This document shows positions 14,758-23,243 of a stretch of DNA of 30,243 nucleotides, piece after piece. A model generated the notes under the pieces. It saw only the letters and a program-made list of their open reading frames with translations, was not told the DNA's origin and did not search any database. A program made the position numbers and the translations under genes. Location: positions 1-30,243 of the forward strand of contig CAZAPG010000065.1 in NCBI GenBank assembly GCA_964486935.1, written 5' to 3'. Each line of letters starts with the position of its first letter. Within the stretch, counting starts at the first letter, position 1. Origin of the DNA: CAZAPG01 sp964486935 (lineage in GTDB: Bacteria > Chloroflexota > Anaerolineae > 4572-78 > J111).

Positions 14758-15602
14758 CCAACCGATGCCGGCTCTACCCTAAAATTGCGGCCATCGGGCC
14801 GCACCCGCCCGGCGGTTATTTGGGTGTCGTGCTGAAAAATAATGAGCGCGTTTCGTTCTACCGCCCACTGCTGCCAGTAGCGTTTGGTTTCAATCGACTC
14901 CAGCGGTTCAACATCGTAAGCTGTTACCCAGGCCAGGCGCTGAAAATGGTAGTAAAGGGTGGTCATATCGCCTACAAATAGCGCGGTTTCTCCATTTGAC
15001 TCTAAAATAACCACCTGATGGGCGCGGGTGTGTCCCCGCGCAACAGCCGTATGCACATGGGGGGTAATGCGGGTATTGCCGTCGATTAAATTTAATTGAC
15101 CCGTATCTTGCAGGGGCAGGTAGTTTTCCGGGCGATAGGTGGCGCGGGTGCGCTCGTTGGGGGTAACGGCGTCGGCCCATTCAAGGCGCTGCGCGTAATA
15201 GCGGGCATTGGGAAAGGTAGGGGCCAGCGTGTCGCCCTGAAAGCAGGTATTTCCGCCGCAATGGTCGGCGTGCAGGTGGGTATTGACCACAATATCCACA
15301 TCTTCAACCCCAACGCCCAGGCGGGCTAACTGTTGCACCAAATCGCCGTTGGGGCGCTGCAAATAGACCCGCTGCTGCTCTTTTGGGGTTAGTTTGGCGC
15401 CGTAGCCGGTATCTACCAAAATGGTTTTGCCCGCCGAGCGGACAAGCAGGCAGTTGAGGGCAAACGGGATGGTGTTATGGCTGTCGGGGGGGAGCAGTCG
15501 CTCCCAAATTGTGCGGGGGACAAGCCCAAACGCGCCGCCGCCATCTACGCGGCAGTGGCCATCGTTAATAATGTGGTATTCAAGGTTTTGAAGAGAGGGC
15601 AA
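14754..15602 (-). CDS. Metallo-beta-lactamase-fold hydrolase
   Basis: 282 aa. The zinc motif T-H109-L-H111-A-D113-H114 is intact, with further ligand candidates in HTRAHQVV and FVGDMTTLYYH and the final H in IIFQHDTQ. The NDGHCRVDGG start and long insert resemble the quorum-quenching/AttM-like and alkylsulfatase-distant MBL hydrolases; the substrate is unknown. The start is TTG at 15602, supported by GAGGTGA 4 nt upstream. It begins 21 nt after adenosine deaminase and is probably co-transcribed with it. Its stop overlaps the convergent gene by 4 nt. Confidence 0.88.
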   Translation of the reverse strand: MPSLQNLEYHIINDGHCRVDGGGAFGLVPRTIWERLLPPDSHNTIPFALNCLLVRSAGKTILVDTGYGAKLTPKEQQRVYLQRPNGDLVQQLARLGVGVEDVDIVVNTHLHADHCGGNTCFQGDTLAPTFPNARYYAQRLEWADAVTPNERTRATYRPENYLPLQDTGQLNLIDGNTRITPHVHTAVARGHTRAHQVVILESNGETALFVGDMTTLYYHFQRLAWVTAYDVEPLESIETKRYWQQWAVERNALIIFQHDTQITAGRVRPDGRNFRVEPASVG

Positions 15603-15623
15603 AACTCACCTCGGATTTGTGTG

Positions 15624-16721
15624 TCAGGGATAATCGGGAAAAGGGCCGGGCACATATTTGCTAAGGGCGTTTTGAAACCATTCTACCAGCCTGCCTTTTT
15701 CCGGCTCCGGCAAAAACGAGGCTTTGGCGGCGTTCAAAATCATATGGCAGAGGGCTTTAAACGGAACGCTGGCGCCGCCGGTTACTACCAAAAATTCGTC
15801 GGTGAGGGTGGTGTTTGAAATTGAGGGGTCATCGGTGTTAATGGTAACGGGAATGCCAATTTTGTAAAAGGGAAACAGGGGGTGCTGCCCCAACCTGGGG
15901 ATGATGCCGGTTTGCAAATTACTGGTAGGACACACCTCCAGGGTAATTTGCCGCCGCCGAATGAAATCCATAACGGCAATATCTTCTCTAACGCGCACGC
16001 CGTGGCCAATTCGCTCTGCGCCTAAAATTTCAACGGCATCTTTGGCGTTTTTGGGCGGCCCGGCTTCGGCGGCGTGCACGGTAATGTGCAGCCCTTCCTG
16101 AATGGCCCATTGAAACGGCTCAATAAATTTATCCAGTTGGGGGTAGTTGACCTCGTCGCCGGCCAGGTCCATGGCTACAATGCCTTTGTGTTTGCGGGCC
16201 ACGGCAATTTCGGTAAGCTGGGCGGCGTATTGCGGCTCGTGCCGGTTGGTGGTCACAATCAGGCGAACCTGAATATCGTAATCTTTTTGGGCTTTGTCGA
16301 CAGCCAAAATCACCCAATCTACTACATCGGCAAAATCAAAGCCCTGGGTTAGGGCCAGGGCCACGGGGCTAAAGCGCAGCTCAAGGTAGCGCACATTGTC
16401 GGCGGCGGCGTCGGCGACGGCCTCGTAGGCAATGCGTTCAACGGTTTCGCGACTTGAGTAAAATCGGCGCAACAGTTTGAATTTGGCTAAAAAGCCTAAA
16501 AAATCAGGGGCGTCATCAACCACCTGCACGTAAGGGCGCAGTTCTTCCAGGCTCATGCTGGGCAAATCTACGCCATGTTGATGGGCAATTTCAGCCAGAG
16601 TAGACAGGCGCAAGCTGCCTTCAAGGTGGCGATGCAGGTCAATTTTAGGGATATTGAACAGGATTGTTCTGAAATCGCGCGATTTTATAACTTTTTCATT
16701 GAGGTTACTTGCAACCGACAT
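15624..16721 (-). CDS. add: Adenosine deaminase family protein
   Basis: 365 aa. The metal-dependent amidohydrolase motifs are in place: H30-x-H32 in DLHRHLEGS, the catalytic HAAEAG, and NTDDPSISN with the metal-bound Asp pair. It converts adenosine or deoxyadenosine to inosine in purine salvage. Specificity between adenosine and adenine deaminases cannot be settled by eye, although the SLRLSTLAEIA stretch after the HxH motif resembles Add. ATG 16721 is preferred; a TTG 15 nt upstream is also in frame. The ribosome binding site is not obvious. It heads a two-gene unit with the MBL hydrolase. Confidence 0.9.
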   Translation of the reverse strand: MSVASNLNEKVIKSRDFRTILFNIPKIDLHRHLEGSLRLSTLAEIAHQHGVDLPSMSLEELRPYVQVVDDAPDFLGFLAKFKLLRRFYSSRETVERIAYEAVADAAADNVRYLELRFSPVALALTQGFDFADVVDWVILAVDKAQKDYDIQVRLIVTTNRHEPQYAAQLTEIAVARKHKGIVAMDLAGDEVNYPQLDKFIEPFQWAIQEGLHITVHAAEAGPPKNAKDAVEILGAERIGHGVRVREDIAVMDFIRRRQITLEVCPTSNLQTGIIPRLGQHPLFPFYKIGIPVTINTDDPSISNTTLTDEFLVVTGGASVPFKALCHMILNAAKASFLPEPEKGRLVEWFQNALSKYVPGPFPDYP

Positions 16722-16820
16722 AAACGTAAGGGTCAACCAGTTGGTTGTATGTAAGAAAGTAAGAGTCTAGCACATTTTAAAGATTTCCGTCAAAATTTTT
16801 GACCCGGCGCGGCGGGAGCG

Positions 16821-17147
16821 TTACTTCAATTGTTCGGTTATAAGCCAACTCCAGTAACGCCAGGTTATAACCAAACTCAGGGAAACGCCAATAATCAAAG
16901 GCAGGTGATAGGCAACAAATAAAAACCAGGGGGATGTCCACCAAAAGGAAGCAGAGTTTGCCCTGGCAACAAGCAGTTGGGTGGCGCAGCCAATTATCCC
17001 AAAAATTGAGGCAAGGTAGTAGTAGCGATATATTGGCGGCATTTTCTGCACCGAACCCAATCTATCGGATAGCCGGGCCAGAATGTAAAATAAAAATATA
17101 ATGGAGAACGTTCCTAATATACCCAGGTATGATATTTCAATGGTCAA
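16821..17147 (-). CDS. Small 3-TM membrane protein, last gene of the KaiC-like operon
   Basis: 108 aa, not recognised. Three hydrophobic helices are visible, centred on LGILGTFSIIFLFYIL, LASIFGIIGCATQLLV and FLFVAYHLPLIIGVSLSLVI. The best start is TTG at 17147, which overlaps the previous gene's TGA (TTGA) and has a GGGGGG run just upstream; a longer frame to 17234 would run deep into the upstream gene. The overlap implies coupled translation with the preceding membrane protein. With the KaiC-like ATPase upstream, a membrane sensor or output role is a guess from context. Confidence 0.7.
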   Translation of the reverse strand: MTIEISYLGILGTFSIIFLFYILARLSDRLGSVQKMPPIYRYYYLASIFGIIGCATQLLVARANSASFWWTSPWFLFVAYHLPLIIGVSLSLVITWRYWSWLITEQLK

Positions 17148-17443
17148 GAACGGCCCCCCATCATCAGTTTTAGCAAAAGGAATCCGGCTACTCCCAAAAT
17201 AAGGCCGGCAATAAAACGCAAACCATCTCCCCAAAAATCGCCTATAATATTGCGCCCCGGCGGAATTGCATATTTAAGAGCGGCAATGGCAAATAGCCCT
17301 ATTGGAATTATAAAAAATTGATAGTAAGAGCGACGCCCGGATTTTTGCTCGTAAAAGCGGGCGATGGCAAACAAAAAAAACACTAAAATGCAAACAACGG
17401 CCCATGTGTAAATAATTGATGCACTGTTGACAAGTTCAATCAA
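17144..17443 (-). CDS. Small 3-TM membrane protein
   Basis: 99 aa, not recognised. Hydrophobic helices: IIYTWAVVCILVFFLFAIA (about 10-28), FFIIPIGLFAIAALKYA, and FIAGLILGVAGFLLLKLMM. The start must be TTG 17443, since an in-frame TAG lies just upstream and no other start codon precedes the first helix; there is no clear ribosome binding site. It lies 35 nt after the KaiC-like gene and overlaps the next membrane gene by 4 nt, so the two probably form a complex. Confidence 0.7.
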   Translation of the reverse strand: MIELVNSASIIYTWAVVCILVFFLFAIARFYEQKSGRRSYYQFFIIPIGLFAIAALKYAIPPGRNIIGDFWGDGLRFIAGLILGVAGFLLLKLMMGGRS

Positions 17444-17478
17444 TTTCTATAGTTCGGTTAATAATATTTTGAGATGGG

Positions 17479-18246
17479 TTAGCGTGGTTTTACAAAGGCT
17501 TCAACAAAAGATTCTGCCATTCGGCGCGGGCTGCCGCTTAAAATACCTTCTTGCCCTTCAAACCTGGATTGCACTTCGATGCCATTGTGCAAAATATCGT
17601 ACTGGCGAATATCTTTGGCGTGATTACTCCCCCGCATTTTTAACACCAACAGCGCCTTACGAATAGCCGATTCAATTTCAACGTAACGGAGGATAAGGTA
17701 AGAATCTACCACAAAACCAATATCAGAATCCGGGCCTTCGATGGCCTCGCCCAACAATACCGGGCTTTCGCGGGTTAATATAGAGGTTAACCGCTGGCGC
17801 TTGAGGGCATTAATAAATTTATACTCTATGCTGCGTAACTCTACGGGGTCTTGAGTTAAGCGGGCAAAGTGGCTAATGCTATCAATGACAACCCGCCGGG
17901 CGCCCAACTGATTAACGTGGTTCTCAATGAGGCCGCCAACACTTTCAATATCCAGGTGGCTAACTTCCGGGCTGGTCATGACTATTCTGAGCTGGCCCTT
18001 TTTTTCCAGCGCCTTAAAATCCCACCCAAACGAGGCGGCATCGTGGTAATATTGTTGTGGAAACTCTTCAAAGGTAATAATTAAGCCCGGCTCCTTGTGT
18101 TGAACAATGCCGTTATAAACAAACTGCATCCCCAACGTGGTTTTGCCGGTTCCCGGCGCGCCCTCAACCAGGTTAGCCGATTCTTTTAAAAAACCTCCGC
18201 CCAACATTTCATCCAGGCCGCTAATACCGGTTTTTACTCTATCCAT
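17479..18246 (-). CDS. Single-domain KaiC-like RecA-fold ATPase
   Basis: 255 aa. Walker A GAPGTGKT (29-36), paired catalytic glutamates E60/E61 in TFEEFPQQ as in KaiC, a Walker B VVIDSI (about 119-124), and the KaiC-specific KMRGSNHAKDIRQYDI segment near the C-terminus. Only one RecA domain is present, so it is not a circadian double-domain KaiC but one of the stand-alone KaiC-like signalling ATPases known widely in archaea and some bacteria. Its ATG shares the A of the upstream TAA (TAATG). The C-terminal 30 residues (after GIEVQSRFEG) may be a tail for partners. It sits between a winged-helix-like gene and two small membrane proteins. Confidence 0.9.
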   Translation of the reverse strand: MDRVKTGISGLDEMLGGGFLKESANLVEGAPGTGKTTLGMQFVYNGIVQHKEPGLIITFEEFPQQYYHDAASFGWDFKALEKKGQLRIVMTSPEVSHLDIESVGGLIENHVNQLGARRVVIDSISHFARLTQDPVELRSIEYKFINALKRQRLTSILTRESPVLLGEAIEGPDSDIGFVVDSYLILRYVEIESAIRKALLVLKMRGSNHAKDIRQYDILHNGIEVQSRFEGQEGILSGSPRRMAESFVEAFVKPR

Positions 18247-18623
18247 TAGCGCATGCCTCTGATAATGTGATAGACGGCCTTAACTCTAAAATGTCTATCT
18301 TCGCAGGCTGATATAAACCTGTCGACCAGGGCCTGCATTTCGTCATCTGTTTGCAGTGAATATATGGGGGTTTCACCCAGGAGTGATTTTTTCATAATGC
18401 CGCTATCTACCAGTTCTTCCAGTTCCGGTTCAACCGCGGTTACGTTTCGGCCGGCATATTTGGCAATATTGTCAACAGTATCAGCCGTGTGGGGGTTTTC
18501 ATGAAAAAATCTAACCAGGTCCCACTTAATAAAAGAGTTGACTTTTGTTTTTACAAAATCAAGCAGGATGGGGTCCATGTCATCCATCAGGCGGGCCGTG
18601 AAATCATCTCCATTTGATGTCAA
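18246..18623 (-). CDS. Predicted winged-helix protein heading the KaiC-like operon
   Basis: 125 aa. Residues 33-90 (WDLVRFFHENPHTADTVDNI, then AVEPELEELVDSGIMKKS and PIYSL) look like a winged helix: helix, short turn, recognition helix, then a two-strand wing. The C-terminus is helical and basic (RHFRVKAVYHIIRGMR). The start is TTG 18623, set by a perfect AAGGAGGG 7 nt upstream. The stop overlaps the ATPase start by 1 nt. It may bind DNA, perhaps the inverted repeats in its own leader, or serve as an adaptor for the ATPase; the fold is inferred from pattern, not motif identity. Confidence 0.75.
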   Translation of the reverse strand: MTSNGDDFTARLMDDMDPILLDFVKTKVNSFIKWDLVRFFHENPHTADTVDNIAKYAGRNVTAVEPELEELVDSGIMKKSLLGETPIYSLQTDDEMQALVDRFISACEDRHFRVKAVYHIIRGMR

Positions 18624-18716
18624 GGCTGTACCCTCCTTAATAAACTTTATGGCAAGATTATTTGCCGCTCCGCCCCCGCAGAGAGCAAATTTTGCGTGGC
18701 ACGCTGGAAACCATTT

Positions 18717-18754
18717 CCTTCAACCCGATTGAGGCTTTCCTCAACACCTTGAGG
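18717..18754 (-). promoter_or_regulatory. Nested inverted repeats in the KaiC-operon leader
   Basis: TTGAGG (18729-18734), CCTCAA (18739-18744) and TTGAGG (18749-18754) alternate with 4-nt spacers, and CCTTCAA (18717-18723) adds a fourth related half-site. As RNA, two mutually exclusive hairpins are possible; as DNA, they form tandem palindromic operator sites at about +8 to +45 of the predicted transcript. Confidence 0.6.
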
Positions 18755-18768
18755 GAAGGATGATTTTT

Positions 18769-18797
18769 ATCTTATCATTAATATTAAGAATTTGCAA
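18769..18797 (-). promoter_or_regulatory. Sigma70 promoter of the KaiC-like operon
   Basis: Read on the minus strand: TTGCAA (18792-18797), a 17-nt spacer, and TGA-TAAGAT with the -10 at 18769-18774. Transcription should start near 18762. Confidence 0.72.
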
Positions 18798-18819
18798 CAA
18801 GATTTGAGACCCAAGCATC

Positions 18820-21800
18820 TCAACGCCGGCGCGCCCGCGCCCGTTTGTTTTTGCCTTTGGCCCCGGCTCCAGCCGCAACCTGAGCGCCATTACCGCCGGC
18901 CATATCCAGCTTCATGTGGCAATGTTTGTATTTTTTACCGCTGCCGCAGTAGCAAGGGTCGTTTCTGCCGGGCGTTTTTTGAACCCGCACCGGCGTTGGC
19001 GTTTGGGGCGTTGCCCCTGGCGTTTCAGCCCGACCCGCTGCCATGGCGCTGGGGTGAACGGCCTGTATATTTTTGGGACGTGGCGCTTCTCTGATAACAG
19101 TGGGGTGATAAATTCGGCGCACTACTTCCTCTTTTATCGACTCCCGCAACTGGCCAAACATTTCAAACGCATCTTTTTGAAAAGCCACCAGCGGGTCTTG
19201 CTGGCCTACCGCCCGCAACCCAATCCCCTGCCGCAATGAGTCGAGCGCGGTCAAATGTCGCACCCACAGCGTGTCCAGCACTTGCAGCATCAGCTGTTTT
19301 TCGGCCAGGCGCAACTGTTCAGACCCTAAAGATGCTTCCATTTCTTCGTAATTTTTGCGGGCCAGTTCCAAAACTTCTTCTTCAATTTGTTCCGGGGCAA
19401 GGTTGGCCCAGGTGCTGGAGGTGATTGTAGCCGGCAGTGGCAAGATAATTCTAACCGCATTGAGTAGCGCGGTCATATCCCACTCCTCGGGGTATTCGCT
19501 GGCCGTAAAATTGCGAACCAGCCCGCTCAAATGGTCAAACACCATTGTTTGAATGCTCTCTTTAAGGTTGGGGCTGCTTAAAATACGGCGGCGGTCGGCG
19601 TACATCACCTCGCGCTGCTGGTTAATCACATCATCATACTTGAGCAGGTGCTTGCGAATATCAAAGTTGTGGCCCTCTACCTTGGTTTGGGCATTTTCAA
19701 TGGACTTGCTGACAATACCGGCCTCGATGGGGATGTCATCTTCTACGCCAAAGCGTTCCATCAGGTTAGCCACATTTTGACCCCCAAAGCGGCGCATCAA
19801 ATCATCTTGCAGCGATACAAAAAACCGGCTGGAGCCGGGGTCGCCCTGCCGCCCGGCCCGGCCCCGAAGCTGGTTATCAATGCGGCGGGCATCGTGACGC
19901 TCGGTGCCAACAACGTGCAGCCCCCCCATTTCTTTAATTTTTTGCCGGTCTTGAGCCACAATGTTGGCCCACTTTTTGTAGGTTTTATCCCATACGGCCG
20001 GCTCTACTTCGGTCAGGTCAAGGCCCTGGCGGCGCAGCTCATCGCGGGCCAGCCCTTCGGCGTTGCCGCCCAGCAAAATATCTACCCCGCGCCCGGCCAT
20101 GTTGGTAGCAATGGTAACAGCGCCGGGGCGTCCGGCCTGGGCAATGATGCCGGCCTCGCGCTCGTGGTTTTTGGCATTGAGAACCTCGTGCTTTACGCCC
20201 TGCCGCTCCAGCAGTTTAGACAGATATTCTGAGGTTTCAATGGCAATGGTGCCCACCAGCACCGGGCGTCCCTGGTTTTGCAACTCTTTTATCTCTTCGG
20301 CCACGGCCTTAAATTTTGCCTGCGGGTTTTTGTAAACCACGTCGGAGTAGTCAACACGTTTGTGGTAAAACTCGCTATTATCCTGGCTGCGGTAGGTGGT
20401 AACTTCCACGCCATCTTCTTTGCGGCTTTCTTTAATTAAATCGCCCCGCAAAGCGCGATACTCGACGTTGGTGGGCAGAACGGTCACGTCAAGTTTGTAG
20501 ATATCGGCAAACTCTTCGGCTTCGGTTTCGGCGGTACCGGTCATACCGGCCAGCTTGTTGTACATACGGAAGAAGTTTTGAAAGGTGATGGTGGCCCAGG
20601 TAAAGCTCTCGTGGCGCACGTTAACGCCTTCTTTGGCCTCGATGGCCTGGTGCAGTCCCTCGCTGTAGCGCCGGCCATGCATCAGCCGCCCGGTAAATTC
20701 GTCAACAATAATAACCTCGCCGTTTTGCACTACGTAATCAACATCGCGTTTGAACAGGGCGTGCGCCCGCAGCGCGTTATCCAGGTACGAGGTCATGGCT
20801 GCGCTTTCGCCTTCGTACAGGTTTTCAACGCCCAGCGCTCGCTCTATCTTCTCGATGCCGCTTTCGGTCAGGTAAACAATGCGGGCTTTTTCATCAACTA
20901 CGTAATCGCCGTCCGGCTCCATCTCTTCGTTATCAACGCTTTCGGGGCTGCTGCGCCGGAGCGGGCGCACCAACTGGGCAAAGCGCTGGTACAGCTCGCT
21001 GCTCTCTTCGGCCTGGCCAGAGATAATCAGCGGGGTGCGGGCCTCGTCGATGAGGATGTTGTCCACCTCGTCGATAATGGCGTAGTGCAGCTCTCGCTGG
21101 GCAACGCGGCTTAAATCAGTCACCATATTATCGCGCAGGTAGTCAAAGCCAAACTCGTTGTTGGTGCCGTAGGTAATATCGCAATGGTAGGCTTGCTGGC
21201 GGGTAATGGGGCGCAGATGCTCGTAGCGGTCGTCATCGCTGCGGTAGTTGGGGTCAAACAGAAACGAGGCGCTATCAACGCCGCCGTTGCCGGCGTTTTG
21301 AATAACGCTGATTGACAGCCCCAAAAAGTGGTAAATTGGCCCCATCCACTGGCAGTCGCGCTTGGCCAGGTAGTCGTTAACGGTAATGACGTGCGCGCCC
21401 CGGCCCATGAGGGCGTTGAGCGCCACGGCTGTGGTTGCCACCAGGGTTTTACCCTCGCCGGTGCGCATTTCAACCACTTTGCCTTCGTGCAAAATGGCTC
21501 CGCCAACCATCTGCACATCGTAGTGGCGCAGGCCGATGGTGCGGCGGCTGGCCTCTCGAACGGCGGCAAAAACCCGGGTTTGAATCTCTTTGAGCAGGTC
21601 ATCTTCTAACCGGAGCAGTTGTTTTTCTAGCTGCTCAAGCTGAATTTTAAGCCGCTGGCGCTCTTTGCCGGCGGCTTGAGCCACCTGGGTCCGCAGCGCC
21701 TCTACTTCGGCTCGCGGTTCGACAGTTTGCTGCCGCAACGACTCGCGGAATTGCGCCATCATCTCTTTTATTTCTTCATCGCTTTTGGCCTGCATGTCCG

Positions 21801-21897
21801 GCTCAAGCGCGTTTATTTCATCAACCAGGGGTTCCAGTTTGTTAATTTCTTTCAGGTTGGGGTCGCCAAAAATGGTTCTAAAAACGGATTTAAACAT
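18820..21897 (-). CDS. secA: Preprotein translocase ATPase SecA
   Basis: 1025 aa motor that drives unfolded proteins through SecYEG. Walker A MRTGEGKTLVA, IIDEVDNILIDEARTPLIIS, TGTAETEAEEF, and the second ATPase half with MAGRGVDILLGG and DNQLRGRAGRQGDPGSSRFF are all intact. The C-terminal zinc (SEC-C) motif is CYCGSGKKYKHCH (982-994). After it comes a 31-residue Gly/Ala tail ending in KNKRARARRR, where SecA normally stops. The protein is longer than E. coli SecA (901 aa), in part through an acidic insert near DNEEMEPDGDYVVDEKARI. The ATG has GGAG 11 nt upstream. It is a monocistronic unit, and its 3' end abuts the KaiC-operon promoter. Confidence 0.98.
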   Translation of the reverse strand: MFKSVFRTIFGDPNLKEINKLEPLVDEINALEPDMQAKSDEEIKEMMAQFRESLRQQTVEPRAEVEALRTQVAQAAGKERQRLKIQLEQLEKQLLRLEDDLLKEIQTRVFAAVREASRRTIGLRHYDVQMVGGAILHEGKVVEMRTGEGKTLVATTAVALNALMGRGAHVITVNDYLAKRDCQWMGPIYHFLGLSISVIQNAGNGGVDSASFLFDPNYRSDDDRYEHLRPITRQQAYHCDITYGTNNEFGFDYLRDNMVTDLSRVAQRELHYAIIDEVDNILIDEARTPLIISGQAEESSELYQRFAQLVRPLRRSSPESVDNEEMEPDGDYVVDEKARIVYLTESGIEKIERALGVENLYEGESAAMTSYLDNALRAHALFKRDVDYVVQNGEVIIVDEFTGRLMHGRRYSEGLHQAIEAKEGVNVRHESFTWATITFQNFFRMYNKLAGMTGTAETEAEEFADIYKLDVTVLPTNVEYRALRGDLIKESRKEDGVEVTTYRSQDNSEFYHKRVDYSDVVYKNPQAKFKAVAEEIKELQNQGRPVLVGTIAIETSEYLSKLLERQGVKHEVLNAKNHEREAGIIAQAGRPGAVTIATNMAGRGVDILLGGNAEGLARDELRRQGLDLTEVEPAVWDKTYKKWANIVAQDRQKIKEMGGLHVVGTERHDARRIDNQLRGRAGRQGDPGSSRFFVSLQDDLMRRFGGQNVANLMERFGVEDDIPIEAGIVSKSIENAQTKVEGHNFDIRKHLLKYDDVINQQREVMYADRRRILSSPNLKESIQTMVFDHLSGLVRNFTASEYPEEWDMTALLNAVRIILPLPATITSSTWANLAPEQIEEEVLELARKNYEEMEASLGSEQLRLAEKQLMLQVLDTLWVRHLTALDSLRQGIGLRAVGQQDPLVAFQKDAFEMFGQLRESIKEEVVRRIYHPTVIREAPRPKNIQAVHPSAMAAGRAETPGATPQTPTPVRVQKTPGRNDPCYCGSGKKYKHCHMKLDMAGGNGAQVAAGAGAKGKNKRARARRR

Positions 21898-21963
21898 TAT
21901 CGTTGTAACTCCAATTCTTTACTTTGTCCGTACCGGCACAAATAGAGGCTAACACACCTTAAA

Positions 21964-21992
21964 ATTGTACCACAACTGGGCAAGCTCCCCAA
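21964..21992 (-). promoter_or_regulatory. Candidate secA promoter
   Basis: Minus strand: TTGGGG (21987-21992), a 17-nt spacer, then TACAAT (21964-21969) with an upstream TGG giving an extended -10. The -35 is weak. The leader is about 60 nt. Confidence 0.5.
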
Positions 21993-22010
21993 GTAATGGG
22001 GTGGGGGTAA

Positions 22011-23225
22011 TTATTGCTGCACCAAAGGGGTCTCGTAAATGCGCTCCAGGCGGGGAACCAGCACATCCCAACTGTAATTGGCCTGGGCAAAGGACTGCCC
22101 GGCCCGCCCCAGGTTGGCCCGCAGCGGCGAGTTGCGCAGCAAGTGGAGAACCTGTTGGGCAAAGGTTTCCGGCTCGTCGGCCAGAATCAGCTCTTTGCCA
22201 TTTTCCACCGGAAAGCCTTCGGCGCCTAAATTGGTAGAGACAATGGCCTTGCCCATGGCCATCGCCTCCATTAATTTTAAACGCGTTCCGCCGCCCACGC
22301 GCAGCGGAGCCACATATACTTTGGCCCCGGCAATGTAGGGGCGCACGTCATCCACATAGCCGGTAATGGTGATGCCCGGCTGGCTGCGGAGCACATCGAG
22401 CCGGGGGTGAGGCCGCTGGCCCACAATGGCAAAGGTAACGCCGGGTCGCTGGGCCTGAATTAGCGGCAGCACCTGCTGGCTAAACCACAACACGGCGTCG
22501 ATATTGGGCCTGAAATCCATTTTGCCGGTAAAGACCAGGTCATGCGGAATGGGCTTGCCTTTAAAGCGGGTATACACCGATAAATCTACGCCGTTAGGCA
22601 CAACGGTAATAGAGGCGCCGGGGTTGATTTGCCGCAAGGCCACTTTATCGGGGTGAGACATGGCGATGGTGTGGTTGACCCGCGACATCAAATTGGCTTC
22701 GTAGGCTACCAGCCGGCGCCACTGCACCAGGCTGTAGGTTGCCGCCGCCCAGCGCCAGGGGTTTTTAATATCGGTAGCAAAGGCCCGCTTTTGCAAAATC
22801 CATTCGGCGTTGTGGGCGTCGTAAATGATCATGGAGCGGGGAGCGGCGGCCTCGATAGTGGGCAGATAGGGGGCCATTTCAATACCTTCAATAGAAACCA
22901 CATCAAATGGCGCTTCGCTCAGGCGGCGGGCTAATTGCCGGTTAAAATCGGGCGACCAGAGCCGCCAGCTCATATCGGGCCGGCGGGTGGTGAGCATTTG
23001 CCTTAGCCGCTGGCGGCCGGAGCGCCGGGGCACAGGCAGCGTGTCAACCCACTGGCACAACTGGGGCAGCGGGCCGGGTTCGGCGGAGTTTTGGTCTGGC
23101 TCTAAAAAGGTGAGCAGGCAAACCGTATGGCGCTTGCTTAACTCTTTGATTAAATTAAAGTTTCTAAGCGTTGTTCCCTGATGGGGCGGATAGGGGCGTT
23201 GGGGCGTTAAAAGTAAAATTCGCAT
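22011..23225 (-). CDS. GT4-family glycosyltransferase (1)
   Basis: 404 aa, GT-B fold. The N-terminal half MRILLLTPQRPYPPHQGTTLR with the DAHNAEW segment, and the C-terminal donor domain with VPNGVD, FTGKMDFRPN and GGGTRLKLMEAMAMGKAIVS, match GT4 enzymes. It transfers a sugar from a nucleotide donor, probably to an envelope polysaccharide or lipid; donor and acceptor cannot be read. No signal peptide. No clear ribosome binding site. It follows the second glycosyltransferase by 18 nt and is co-transcribed with it. Confidence 0.92.
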   Translation of the reverse strand: MRILLLTPQRPYPPHQGTTLRNFNLIKELSKRHTVCLLTFLEPDQNSAEPGPLPQLCQWVDTLPVPRRSGRQRLRQMLTTRRPDMSWRLWSPDFNRQLARRLSEAPFDVVSIEGIEMAPYLPTIEAAAPRSMIIYDAHNAEWILQKRAFATDIKNPWRWAAATYSLVQWRRLVAYEANLMSRVNHTIAMSHPDKVALRQINPGASITVVPNGVDLSVYTRFKGKPIPHDLVFTGKMDFRPNIDAVLWFSQQVLPLIQAQRPGVTFAIVGQRPHPRLDVLRSQPGITITGYVDDVRPYIAGAKVYVAPLRVGGGTRLKLMEAMAMGKAIVSTNLGAEGFPVENGKELILADEPETFAQQVLHLLRNSPLRANLGRAGQSFAQANYSWDVLVPRLERIYETPLVQQ

Positions 23226-23243
23226 GTTGTTACAACACTACAA

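Noticed and set aside
16822..17234. Longer version of the last membrane protein starting at 17234
   Set aside because: It would overlap the upstream gene by about 90 nt with a non-hydrophobic extension, while a TTG overlapping that gene's stop (TTGA) offers a natural coupled start.
19648..20232. Plus-strand open frames antisense to secA
   Set aside because: No start signals, and the minus-strand frame is an unambiguous full-length SecA.
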